The notes under the pieces: generated by a model | Told to the model about the DNA's origin: nothing | Seen by the model: the letters and a program-made list of their open reading frames with translations, nothing else | Database searches by the model: none | Program-made: the position numbers and the translations under genes | Assembly (NCBI RefSeq): GCF_901709675.1 | Contig: NC_051098.1 | Coordinates: forward strand, 1,171,500 to 1,235,499 | Reading direction: 5' to 3' | Source: Syngnathus acus | Lineage: Eukaryota > Chordata > Actinopteri > Syngnathiformes > Syngnathidae | DNA: 64,000 nucleotides | Part shown: in pieces, positions 45,521 to 56,560 of the stretch | How positions within the stretch are numbered: position 1 is the stretch's first letter | Layout of the letters: each line of letters opens with the position of its first letter

Positions 45521-46093
45521 TAAATACATAAAGTGTAAAAATGGTGTTGTTTAATAGGTTTGATTGTTTATATTGTGGCAGCAACGGTGTTGAGTGTATC
45601 TCTGTGAAGATTGTGTACAAAACTGCACGGGTGCTGAATTGGGTGGCTTCTGAGTGGGCAAGTGCAGGCTTGGCTGTCAGGTGGGACAGCGGTGCAGGTG
45701 GAGAAGTGAGAACAATAAGTTGATTTGTATAAAATTATTGATTTTTTGATTTGGTATTTGAGTTGGAGTCAGAAAGAATGGCTGAACAAGAATTTGATAA
45801 AAAAAAAAAAAATATATATATATATATATATACATACGTATATAATTTGCATGAAGGTTGCATGCCATTGTGCGGTGGGGTTAAACTGTAACTATTTTTG
45901 TTTTCAAAAGGGTGCGGCTCTAAAGTTTGGGCCAAAAGGTCAGGTGGGCACGGATACATATTTAGGACAGAGGTGGGGGGTCGCATTGTGTGACGTGGTG
46001 GCGGCGAGGCTCTCCGCACTTCAGATGCCCCCCCACACACACACACTTGTGATCGGCTGGGAAGATTGCCATATTGTGAGTCATGTCTACTGT
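45521..46093. other. Unassigned spacer
   Basis: A/T-rich with a second A-run and (TA)n at 45800-45835. No gene recognised. Confidence 0.5.
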
Positions 46094-46218
46094 ATGTTGA
46101 GGCCCCATGTGTGTGTTATCTATGTTTGTCTTTGTGTATCTGTTCATTATAAATGATGGAATTGGGCTAAAATGGTGCATGAAAATTGTGTGCTAGACAA
46201 TGGTTTATCAGATTTGCA
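46094..46218. repeat. 125-bp target duplication, left copy
   Basis: Repeats at 50151-50275 with the same length and one visible difference (CAATGG vs CAATGT near 46200). It flanks the LINE at 46219-50150 exactly. Confidence 0.9.
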
Positions 46219-46289
46219 GTTCTCCATGGATCGCCACCTTGCCGTGGTGGAGAGCCTTGCGTGTTCCGATGAACCTAAGAGCGATGCCG
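46219..46289 (+). ncRNA. Candidate HDV-like self-cleaving ribozyme at LINE 5' end
   Basis: Nested double-pseudoknot pairing can be drawn by hand. P1 is GTTCTCCA (46219-46226) with TGGAGAGC (46248-46255). P2 is TGGATCG (46227-46233) with CGATgCCG (46282-46289, one bulged base). P3 is CCAC (46234-46237) with GTGG (46244-46247) around a 6-nt loop. P4 is GTTC/GAAC (46263-46266, 46271-46274). P3 is followed immediately by P1's second strand, and J4/2 begins CTAA (46275-46278), fitting the C-N-R-A catalytic core of HDV-like ribozymes. Cleavage would fall just before G46219, which is exactly the element's first base. Pairing was drawn by eye; no folding program or assay was used. Confidence 0.7.
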
Positions 46290-46904
46290 TCTGGAGTCTC
46301 GGCTCCTGGTAGGTTCAACCATGGCGGTAAGGTCGAAGGGGAGGTTCCAGACAAAGTGCGATCCAAAGACCTCAACGGTGGGAGTGGTGGAGGATGACAC
46401 TGTGAGTCACAACGGCACTGAAGGCGGACGAAGGGTGCAACAGAGGGTGGTCTCCAATCGTCATGGACCCATGCCATTGGATCCCGGCCCCTTTCTGCCA
46501 AGGACCGTGTGGTGGCTGCAGGCGCATCAGTCTCCCCACGCTAAAAGACGTCACGCGCAGGCGTCCTCCTGAAGGGAACGTATTCCATTTTACATCCTGG
46601 ACAACAAAGTCCTGTAGCGATCAGGAAGTGGTAACGGGGGCAGGACAGTGAGGTCTGGCAGCCCCTAGCCACAACCTGGCACACAGGTTAGATTCAGTCG
46701 TTAAGTTCTTGGACTGAGGCAGAAGAGCTTCTCGGCAGCTGCACCCATGACTGAGCAGCCCTATTTAGGATCCACTCTGCTCACCCCATTTAGGGGAGGG
46801 GGTTAGAAAAGGTACCCTAAACATAGCCTGCCTCACAAAATCCTGTCTGGAATACCGCATCCAGAGGGATCACCATCACGCGGTCAGAAACAAAAACATG
46901 TACA

Positions 46905-47915
46905 CATTGGAGCCTGGAACGTGCGGACCCTAACGGACAACCAAGCCAGTGATCGACCTGAAAGGCGAACTGCCATCATCTCCAGAGAGCTAAGGAAGTT
47001 CCAGATCGACATCGCAGCACTCTCCGAGACCCGACTAGCAGATGAAGGGCAGCTGAAGGAGGAAAAAGGTGGATATACTTTCTTTTGGAAAGGAAAACCT
47101 GCAACTGAGCCAAGAATCCATGGTGTGGGTTTTGCTATCAAGAACCGCCTCATCAACCACCTCCATGAACTCCCTGTGGGCATTAACGAGCGCCTAATGA
47201 CCATACGCCTGATGCTTGCCAACAATCAGATGGCCACGGTCATTAGTGCCTATGCACCAACACTCGATGCACAGGACGAAGTTAAGGAGGCCTTCTACGC
47301 TGACCTAGACAAAGTCCTATCGGACGTCCCCAAGGAGGATAAGCTAATCCTGCTTGGAGACTTCAACGCCAGAGTGGGACGAAACCACCACCTATGGAGG
47401 GGTACGCTGGGACGAGAAGGGGTTGGAAACACAAACTCTAATGGCACATTACTACTAACCAAGTGCTCAGAACACAACCTGGTCATCACCAACACACTTT
47501 TCCGTCAAAAAACCAAGTTCAAAACATCTTGGATGCATCCTCGCTCCAAACTGTGGCATCTCATCGACTATGTCATTGTCCGCTCTAAAGACCGCCGCGA
47601 TGTCCTAAACACCAGAGCAATGACCAGTGCAGACGACTGCTGGACCGACCATCGCCTCATTCGCTCCATCATGTCCATCCGCCTAATGCGGAAAAAACGG
47701 ATGCAGAAAAGACAATGCCGGCCAAGAATAAACATCGAGCTGTTGAATGACACCGCCTACCAACAACAGCTGCAGGAGGCTCTTAGTGCAGCGCTGCCCA
47801 ACCACTACCCAGAGGATACTGAAACACACTGGAGCACACTTTCGACTACCATAATGAACACCTGCAAAAAAAATCCTCGGGCACAAAAAGCGGACGCATC
47901 AAGACTGGTTTGATG
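46905..47915 (+). pseudogene. RTE-like LINE endonuclease domain
   Basis: APE-type endonuclease: AWNVRTLTDNQ (start, upstream of the first usable GTG/ATG), IDIAALSETRLADEG, ISAYAPTLDAQDEVK, the core LLGDFNARVGRNHH, HLIDYVIVRSKDRR and DCWTDHRLIR (SDH-equivalent). Known roles: nicks the target DNA to prime reverse transcription. The frame is lost at an A8 run near 47870, where one base fewer would join it to the RT frame that follows. This could be a real mutation or a sequencing error. Related fish and mammalian proteins are often mislabelled CFDP2-like. Confidence 0.85.
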
Positions 47916-49790
47916 AGAATGACACTGAGATCCAGCAGCTAATTAACAACAAGCGGCAAGCTTTCATCACCTGGCAAAATGACATCCACTGCAAGGTGAA
48001 AAGAGTAGCCCATGCCAAAGCGAAGGCAGCCGTCCAAACACAGGTTAGGAAACTGAAGAACCAATGGTGGACAAAGAAGGCTCTGGAGATCGAGCAGCTT
48101 GCTGACTCTGGAGACACGAGAGGCTTCTTTGATGCCACGAGAGCGGTGTATGGTCCCAGCCACCGCTGCCTAACCCCCCTTCGCTCAAAGGATGGCCTAC
48201 TGCTGAAGGACAAGGAGGCAATTGCAAATAGGTGGAAAGAACACTACGAGGACCTCTTAAACAGGGACACTATACCTGAGATGGAGGCTCTTGATCAACT
48301 ACCACAACAGCCCACAGCTGAAAGCATGGGAGAGCCACCCAGCCTGAACGAGCTGCAGGATGCCATTGGGAAGATGAGGAACAACAAGGCTGCTGGGTCC
48401 GATGGAATTCCAGTAGAGGTCTTGAAGAAAGCCGGACCCGACCTTCTCAGGCACATCCATGCCCTGCTTCTTAAGATCTGGGAAGAAGAGGAAATCCCTG
48501 CGCAGCTCAGAGATGCCTTAATCGTCTCCGTATTCAAGAAAGGAGACAAGGCAGACTGCGGGAATTACCGTGGCATTTCTCTCCTCTCCACCATAGGGAA
48601 AGCCCTCGCTCGGGTTCTGGCCAACAGACTCACCCCCCTGTCAGAAATCATCCTTCCTGAGTCTCAGAGTGGATTTCGCCCAAGCAGAGGCACCACAGAC
48701 ATGGTTTTCATTGCTCGACAACTTCAAGAAAAATGCCGGGAACAAAATCAACCACTATACATGGCCTTCAAAGACCTCACCAAAGCCTTCGATTCAGTTA
48801 ACCGTCAGGCCCTTTGGCTGGTTCTATCCAAGATTGGCTGCCCAGACAAATACATCAGAGTACTGAGACTACTGCATGATAACACATCAGCCACAGTGCT
48901 CAGCGGCAGTGGAGACGAGACGGAACCCTTCAGGGTTGACACAGGTGTCAAACAGGGATGCGTCATCGCTCCAACACTATTTTCCATCTTTATTGCTGCT
49001 ATCCTCCGCCATACAAGCAAGCATCTGCCCCACGGAGTCAAAATCATGTACAGAACTGACGGTCAACTCCTCAACATCAACCGACTCAGGGCTAAAGATC
49101 AAACCACCACCATATCCGTCATGGAGCTGCAGTATGCGGACGACAATGCCCTTGTGGCCCTGTCGGAAGAAGACCTACAGAGTATTCTGTCTGCCTTCGC
49201 GAAGGCATACAAACAGCTTGGTCTGGCCATTAACATAAAAAAGACACAAATCCTCCACCAACCACTACCAAACTGCAGTTTGCTTGTCCGCCCCCCAAAC
49301 ATCTCTATTGATAACATCCGACTGGAAAAGGTTGACCACTTCCCCTATCTTGGCAGCCTCCTGTCATCTAAAGCCACCATTGATGATGAAATTGACCATC
49401 ACCTCAGCTGTGCCAGTGGGGCTTTCTCGAGGCTACGGAAGCGAGTCTTCGAGAATCGTGACCTCCAAGCAAAGACCAAAATCTTGGTCTACAAAGCTGT
49501 GGTCCTCCCCACCCTTCTGTATGGGTCAGAAGCCTGGACCACATACAGCAGGCACTTAAGGGCACTGGAGACCTACCATCAGAGATGCCTGCGGAAAATC
49601 CTCAGGATCAGCTGGAAGGACCGACGCACCAACACCAGCGTCCTGGAGGAGGCTGGCTTGCCTACCATCACTGCCACCATTGCCCAAAACCAACTGAGAT
49701 GGATTGGCCATGTAATCCGCATGCCTGACTCTCGCCTCCCAAAACAAATTCTTTATTCCCAGCTCGCTGAAGGAAAGCGGGCCCCGAAAG
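47916..49790 (+). pseudogene. RTE-like LINE reverse transcriptase domain
   Basis: Open frame through RT: MRNNKAAGSDGIPVEVLKKA (fingers), SGFRPSRGTTDMVF, motif A MAFKDLTKAFDSVN, motif B GVKQGCVIAPTLFS, motif C MELQYADDNALVAL, thumb YLGSLLSSKATIDDEI, and the C-terminal block LRWIGHVIRMPDSRLPKQ. All catalytic aspartates are present. Continuous from the A8 frameshift near 47870 to about 49785, where another frameshift separates the zinc-finger tail. Confidence 0.88.
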
Positions 49791-50145
49791 CGGAGGTCAG
49801 AAGAAGAGGTTCAAGCTCAACATAAAAGCAAACCTGAAGAAGTGTCACATAAACCTTAAAATTTGGGAAGACAAGGCCGCAGACAGGACGACGTGGAGAA
49901 ACCTTGTCCGTGACGGCGCCGCTCAATATAACGTTGACCTCCACCATGCCGCTCAAGACAAACGCAGACGCAGAAAGGAGAGAGCCCCCACCAAGCAGGC
50001 CCAACCCAAACCCACCACCATTACATTCCCCTGTCCACACTGCACCAGAGTTATCGGGTCCAGGATCGGCCTCTTCAACCACCTGAAGACCCACAAAGAC
50101 CAAGAAGGAGGACCGCCATACTCGACTACGAGTGACCGCCGATGA
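49790..50145 (+). pseudogene. LINE C-terminal basic region and C2H2 finger
   Basis: In the frame next to the RT frame: basic stretch KRFKLNIKANLKKCHINLK, IWEDKAADRTTWRNLVRDG, a KRRRRKER patch and FPCPHCTRVIGSRIGLFNHL followed by KTHK, a C2H2 finger (C-x2-C-x12-H-x3-H). Ends SDRR with TGA just before the GAT repeats. Such fingers may bind the element's RNA or target DNA. Confidence 0.8.
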
Positions 50146-50150
50146 TGATG

Positions 50151-50275
50151 ATGTTGAGGCCCCATGTGTGTGTTATCTATGTTTGTCTTTGTGTATCTGT
50201 TCATTATAAATGATGGAATTGGGCTAAAATGGTGCATGAAAATTGTGTGCTAGACAATGTTTTATCAGATTTGCA
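50151..50275. repeat. 125-bp target duplication, right copy
   Basis: Begins ATGTTGAGGCCCCATGTG and ends CAGATTTGCA as does the left copy at 46094-46218. Confidence 0.9.
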
Positions 50276-50700
50276 CTGTTAAATGTAAACATTTGAAATT
50301 ATAGAATAATCTGAGGGTTGTGGGCAGAAACTGGTTCAAAGGGGATAGTGCCCAGCCCTCGTAAAAAAAAAAAGTGAGAATAAGAGAGAACAGGCTCTTG
50401 GGTGGTTGCAGATGTTAAATTTAGGAGGAATTATTGATTGGTTATGACATAAGACTATACAAGGTGTAAAGATAAGTAAAAGCTTTGAATCACTTAGAGT
50501 TAAAAAACAACAAATAAAAACAACATTGCAAGGGAGCACTTTTTATTAAAAGAACACCAAGTAAAGTAGTAAGTAGGGGGTATTCGTGATTGGGATTAAA
50601 TTAAGGATAAAATTAGGTCAATGATTAGAAATCAATGGTGCTCTGACTTCATAAAATGTGTCTGACTTCATAAGATGTGTCTGACTTCATAAGACCAAGT
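50276..50700. other. Spacer with a 21-bp tandem repeat
   Basis: 50640-50695 holds about three GTCTGACTTCATAA(A/G)ATGT units. Otherwise AT-rich with no recognised gene. Confidence 0.6.
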
Positions 50701-53500
50701 CGGGTTGTTGTGATGCATCCAGTGTGTTGGTGTAGTGCCCAGTGCATGTCACTTCTCACTGTCAACCCTCACCGCTGGCTAGCAGTATGCGAACGGGAGA
50801 GCCGAGTGCGTAAGTCTCTCCCTGCCAGTACATCGCCTCTCTAACAGCAAGCCCTATGTAGTGCCTCCACACGGCGACACATGGTAACTGGGTACAACAC
50901 TGACCCAGGCTAAACTACAAGGGACTCGGAGGAGGTTTGGCCCCTAGACGTGCGGCACGCAGGCCCACCGGTGAGTGGACACGCCCTGGTGCCCACGAAC
51001 CAGCCCCCAACTATGGGTTAAATAGTACCACTGCCTAGTGGGCTCCTCGGGAGAGGAATGGGCTAAGGGATTCAACCCCTACAGAAAATCAATATCCCCT
51101 TGGGTTGGTGTCAGGATACTCTCAGTATGGCTCAGTATGGCTAGACAAACACAGGAGAGGCAGCCTTAAGTACTCTGTGGGCATTTTCATCAGCCTATGA
51201 CAAAAAGAATGATGGAGAAGGAGGCCAAACCGCAGGTAGATTATATGACGGCCCTCAGCCCGATGGACTGTGGGGAGGCCTGAACCGGAATAGAGAGGGG
51301 CAGGAGGCACGTGTTAGGGTGGCTACATGGAACATCGGTAGCATGTCGCGCCGATCGGGGGAGGTGGTTGAGGCTCTACACAGGAGAAGGGTGGATGTCT
51401 GCTGTGTCCAGGAGTCGAGATGGAAGGGTGGAAGTGCAAGGGTGCTGGGTTCTTCTGGCAAGGCTGCAATAAAGGGACTGGTGGTGTCGGAGTACTTATC
51501 GCCGAAAAGTGGATAGATCAAGTGCTAAGCATTAGCAGGGTAAATGAGCGGATCATCTTTGTGAAGTTGATCGTTGGGAAGCGCCTGACAAACGTAATTT
51601 CAATCTATGCCCCTCAAATTGGCAGAAGTCAGGACGAGAAGGATGCGTTCTGGGACAAGGCCATCATGGTGCTGTCAGGGATCCCCCAGAATGAGGTTAT
51701 AATTCTGGGAGGTGATCTGAATGGACACGTGGGGAGGGAGTCAGATGGCTTTGAGGGGGTACATGGGGGACAGGGGTACGGCATGCGGAACGCAGAGGGA
51801 GAGAGGATCCTGGAGTTCGGCGACGCACTGGAGCTGGTGCTGTGCAACACGCTTTTCAAGAAGGACGAAGCCAAATTAGTAACATACAGTTCGGGTGGCT
51901 GCAAGAGCACAACAGTTTACATCATGGTCAGAAAGGAGGACCGCGTCCTGGTCAGGGATGCCAAGGCAATCCCCGGAGAAGAGTGTGTGTCTCAGCATCG
52001 CCTAGTCATCGGAGACCTAACTCTGCGAATCAAGAAGGTGGGGGCTAAGAAGCATCCTCCCAAGTTGAAGGTGTGGAAGCTACATAGCGCAGGGAATAAA
52101 AACGAGTTCAGGGAGAAGATTGAGCAAATAGCAGAAGAAGTGGAGGAGATGGAGTCGGGTGGTGTGGATGGCAAGTGGCAGGCAATGAAGAAGGCTCTGC
52201 TTGAAGCTACAGAGGAGGTGTGCGGATGGTCAAAGGGTAAAGCAAGACAAAGAGAGACATGGTGGTGGAATGACAGCATCGAAAGAGCGGTGAATGAGAA
52301 GAGGAGGTGCCATAAAGTATGGAAGGAATCTAAAAGGGAGGCAGACGCAGTGCGGTATGTAGAGGCAAAGAGAGGGTCACGGACAGCAGTGTGGGAGGCC
52401 CAAGAGACCAAGAGGAAAGAATTTGCAAGTGAATTGGAGAGTGAGAGAGAACAAAAGAGCTTCTTCAAGATAGCGAAGCAAATGGTTAAGGAGAGGCGTG
52501 ATGTGACCGGTGCAAACTGTGTGAAGGATGAGGATGGCAACATAGTGACAGACAACAGAGGAATGAAGGAAGTCTGGCGAAGGTACATGGAGAATCTGAT
52601 GAATGTGGAGAATGACTGGGTTGGAGAGGTGGGATGCGACGAAGTGGAGGGTGAATGTTGCCTGATCACGCGAACAGAAGTGGGGAAAGCCATGAAGGCC
52701 ATGAAAGATGGAAAGGCAGCTGGACCATCTGGAGTGGTGGCAGAGATGCTAAAGGCAGCAGGAGACGTCGGTGTGCAGTGGATGACTGACCTGTGTAACA
52801 GTGTCATCGCTGAGGGGCACATTCCGGAGGACTGGACAAAAAGTGTCCTGGTGCCTCTATTCAAAGGGAAGGGGGACCCACTCGCATGCGGGTCATACAG
52901 GGCAATAAAGCTGCTGGAGCATGGAATGAAGCTGTTAGAGAGGGTGTTGGAAAGGAGGGTGAGGTCACGGGTAGAGGTGGACGAGATGCAGTATGGCTTC
53001 ATGCCTGGTAAAGGTACAACAGACACAATTTTTGTCATCCGACAGATGCAAGAGAAACACCAGGAGAAGAGGAAGAGGTTGTACTCCGCTTTTGTTGAAA
53101 AAGCGTTCGACAGGGTGCCAAGGGAGGTGGTGAGGTGGGCCCTAAGGAAGTCGGGCGTGGAAGAGGGACTGGTTAAGGCTGTGATGGCTCTCTACTGCAG
53201 AGCATGCACAGTTGTTAGAACAGGAGTTGGCGACAGTAATGGGTTTGAAGTAAGGGTAGGGGTGCACCAGGGATCAGTGTTCAGCCCATTACTGTTTGCT
53301 ATCATGATGGATGAGGTATCGAGGGAAGTGAGGGGTGGACTACCATGGGAGCTGCTCTACGCGGATGACCTGGTATTGATGGCTCACAGTCGAGAAGACC
53401 TAGCTAGGAAGCTAGCGGCCTGGAAGACATGCCTGGAAGTGAAAGGAATGAAGCTGAATGCGGCAAAATCAAAAGGTCATGGTCGGTGGTGCTGGCCTGG
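50700..53500 (+). mobile_element. Second LINE type (RTE-like), 3'-damaged
   Basis: Leader 50700-51318 (non-coding, GC-richer than its flanks) then endonuclease-RT. The coding part stops matching at about 53490 (after LNAAKSKGHG), so the RT thumb and 3' end are deleted or replaced. Boundaries and target duplication not resolved. Confidence 0.7.
51319..53495 (+). pseudogene. LINE endonuclease-RT with motif A deletion
   Basis: Endonuclease starts in one frame (ATWNIGSMSRRSGEVVEAL, VDVCCVQESRWKGG) and shifts near 51440 into the long 51420-53585 frame: GGVGVLIAEKWIDQV, VISIYAPQIGRSQDEK, ILGGDLNGHVGRESDGF. RT motifs follow: DGKAAGPSGVVAEMLKAAG, QYGFMPGKGTTDTIF, motif A region YSAFVEKAFDRVP, motif B GVHQGSVFSPLLFA, motif C ELLYADDLVLMAH. 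Relatives read FVDLEKAFD; the two residues DL, including the catalytic Asp, are missing (6-nt deletion). The enzyme is therefore dead even where open. The last ~30 codons are unrelated sequence. Confidence 0.85.
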
Positions 53501-53904
53501 GAGTGATACCGCAGACTGTTTTATCAAAAAATGTGAGAGTGAAGGAGGTTTGATTTGTAATCTGGCATTTGGGTGCCACTTTTAAGAATCAACATGCAAG
53601 GTCTGTGCAGGAGCTTAGATTGGTTTTGTTTGTTTTTAAAGATATATTTAACAGTTTATCTCGGTGCACTAAGGATATAGCAATTTTGAAAGACTTAAAA
53701 TTAAAAGCAAAATTACATTTTAATTCTGACATATGCCAGCTAAAATGAGGATGGAAAATAAATACATAAATAAATACTGGCTCAAATGTGGCATGTGTTG
53801 TAAATTGGGCAATGAGACATTCACTTTCAAGCACTATCCTTTAGCGCTGCTGACAACAACAACTTATGAGATGGTAAATCAAGGAGGAGTGTCATATTTG
53901 GAAC
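53501..53904. other. Unassigned spacer
   Basis: AT-rich; no recognised gene or repeat. Confidence 0.5.
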
Positions 53905-53909
53905 ACAGG

Positions 53910-54322
53910 TGTCAGGCTTCGGGGTGGAGCAATGGAGCGAGGCGACCAAGTGCAGCTTGGACCAGGGTTTATTGTGGAAACCAAAATACAAACCCGGCAA
54001 ACTGACGTGACTAAACAAAACCAAAAGGACAGACTCGGCAAGCTGACGTGGCTAAACAACAAACTAACAGGACTAACCGACCAAAACGTGAAACAAAGGA
54101 CAGGCACCAAACAAACCGAGCGACAGTGAGACATGCATTGTCCGCACATCTCAAGCAATTCTCCGACGGCGAGTGACACGCAAACAGAACTTAAATAAGA
54201 CACAGGTAATGAGAGGCAGGTGCGTGTGATCACACCAATCAAGGGCACACAGGAAGGGAGGGGCGAGCACACAGACACAATGACAACCTATACACAGCAA
54301 AAAGGGGGGACGAGACATGACA
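53910..54322 (-). mobile_element. Solo LTR (TGTC...GACA)
   Basis: 413 bp beginning TGTCAGGC and ending CATGACA, flanked by the 5-bp duplication ACAGG (53905-53909, 54323-54327). Reverse complement contains CCACAATAAACCCTGGTCC, the polyadenylation signal, so the LTR reads minus. A related end piece is at 15440-15514. Confidence 0.85.
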
Positions 54323-54327
54323 ACAGG

Positions 54328-56455
54328 CGCTGTATGACCTATAGATTGAACAATAACAATTGCCGCAAATACAACCATGTTGGTAGAATGTTGAATTACA
54401 TTACAGTTTATTACAAAAGATTTTTGAATTTAATTTGATGATAAACACTGGAAGTAAAAAAAAAAAAACGAGCAATGTAGAAGAGTGACGTGTGAAGTGA
54501 GAGATGGGAAGAGGAAAATAAATTACTTACGTGAGACCAGTTTATGATCGAAGGAAAAAGGAATCAAAGATTGGAATCAGGATGAAGGAAAAATGCGGGT
54601 TGAATATTTGAATTTGAATTTTGTAAACTATTATTGAAAACTTGCGTAACAACTTTGAAGAAAGAGGATTTTAGCCATGTTAATGGGTAGGGTGGATGGA
54701 TTACTCAAAAAAAAAAAGCATTTGATAAGGGCGGCTTGATAGGAAGATGATGAGTGTGCGCAACTGATAGGATACAAAATGTTAATAGGAGGAGTTAGGG
54801 GTAATAAACAAATGCTACACAGGAAGACTGATAACACGAAGATAGTTCTGTAAAATTTGTGTCAGAGAGTGTGTTCTGCCCTAGCGCGTGGCACAATATT
54901 CCTGAACTGAGTCTTCTTACTCCACTGGCTGTCTCAAAATCAACAGAGAACTGTCCCTGGTAATGAGGCAGCTTTGGCCTTTGGGAGAACAACAAGAACT
55001 ATTATCATGCTTGAAGGGGGCAAGCACAGCTCTTCACAGGACAAGAGCCATACAGTTGGTGGAATACACACAGTTGCAGATCCTAAAAAAAAAAAAGGGA
55101 CTGAAAAAAACAACAAAGACAAGATGGACGCATTTGAGAGTGGTGGACGGTCCAGCCCTGAATCATCATTATGAGACTCTTAAGAGGAGAGGCTGCGAAA
55201 CACTTGCACGAGTCACATGAAGTCAAACTGGACACCTTGCAAAGACTGCTCAAGCATTACAAAGTTGGTGGAGTTTGAGACAAAAGGGATGGAAGCGTGT
55301 TTGGGTGCTGGGGCCGACATAACCGAGGAGTTTTGATAAAAAAAAGGGAATAATAAGGCTGCTTATTGACACTGAAACGGGGATAAACACAAAATACATA
55401 GATATGGACAGTGAAGATGCACTAATAATAACAAATCATATGACAGTGCGATCAGAAACTTTGCAAAGTGGACATTGATCAATGAAAATTAAATCATTTG
55501 AATCATGAAATTTTCATATGTAACATAGCATTTCGAAGACATGATGAATCTAATTGAAATAATGACATTTTATTATTGGACCAGTGAAAATTTGGATTCA
55601 GGCAACAGAAGGCTGAATTGCTAAACTTAATTGACCTTTATCAAAACGACAGAATTTAATTACACATCAATTGCGACTGATTTATCGGACGCATATTTGA
55701 GCTTGAAGGGGTGAGGGGCCATAAGAAATTTGGAATTCTGGATAGTCAGCAAAATAGTAATACAGGGCACTACTTAATTAAAAAATAATACAGTAGGGCT
55801 TTAAATAACAAATACATTGACATTACCCTTGCGACAATTGATTTAAATGGCAATTTATGATAGGCACTTGGGGTTAGGGTTAACAATCCATCCATCTATC
55901 CATTACTGGTGCAGCTTGTCCTTACGAGGGTCACGGACGGTTAACAATGATAACGAGAATTTGTAATTTCTGTAGAAATTGCATGTGAAGGTGATGAGGC
56001 TGAATAAAAATTCGGGGAATGCTACAAAATTATGTTTAAATTTGGAACGTGGTGAATTGGTCAAAAAATGTATGAAAATATAGAAAGAATTTTGTAAGAT
56101 TGGGCATGAATTGAAAGTAGAACATGTTAAATTTTTGGTAAGTGGGAAGTTTTGGAATAGGTAGGCATAAGATGAACAATTAAAAGTTGAAATGGGTTGA
56201 GTCAATGAAAAAAGAAACGAGAAGAAATTAGAATGTTAAAAGTGAAAATGTGAACTTTTAATCTAGGAAGTGAAAGAAAATGATAAATGTTGAATGTGCC
56301 ATTAGGAATGAATGAAATTTTGGCTTAAAATTTGTGAATTTCTCGAAAACCGTAAATATTTGGAATATTTGGCATGACTATTTGGAATGTGTTAAAAGTG
56401 GAATGAAGTGAATCAGATGAATTATGTGGAAGTAGTTGCAGAAGAAGTTGAATAA
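54328..56455. other. Unassigned AT-rich region
   Basis: About 2.1 kb with no recognised coding sequence. Short ORFs show no protein motif. Near 56290 a stretch resembles 38385-38430 in reverse, hinting at a common unnamed repeat. Confidence 0.5.
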
Positions 56456-56458
56456 TAA

Positions 56459-56560
56459 TAAAGTCAAGGCAAGTCAAGTTTATTTTTATAGCCCTAAATC
56501 ACAAGCAAGTCTGAAAGGGCTTCACATGAACAAAAATTGACAATTTAAAGTACAGGAATA
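56459..56560. repeat. Teleost retroelement 3'-end fragment
   Basis: AAGTCAAGTTTATTTTTATA and AAAGGGCTTCACATGAAC resemble a common fish LINE/SINE tail. Short; 56561-56817 unassigned. Confidence 0.5.

Larger units (their letters stand above)
46219..50150 (+). mobile_element. RTE-like LINE with C-terminal zinc finger, near full length
   Basis: 3.9-kb non-LTR element. Leader 46219-46905 begins with a ribozyme-like fold. An endonuclease and RT follow in two frames, then a C2H2 finger, and it ends in GATGATGATGAT with no poly(A). It lies between 125-bp direct repeats. The leader's CTGGTAGG...TCAACCATGGC section is alignable by eye with the leader of the RTE copy at 59667, so the two families are related. 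Clade beyond RTE-like not settled. Confidence 0.85.

Noticed and set aside
50700-50770. Possible ribozyme at the start of the second LINE (GGGTTG pairing with CAACCC)
   Set aside because: The 56-nt gap between strands and lack of clear P2/P4 do not fit an HDV-like fold, and the element's 5' boundary is unknown.
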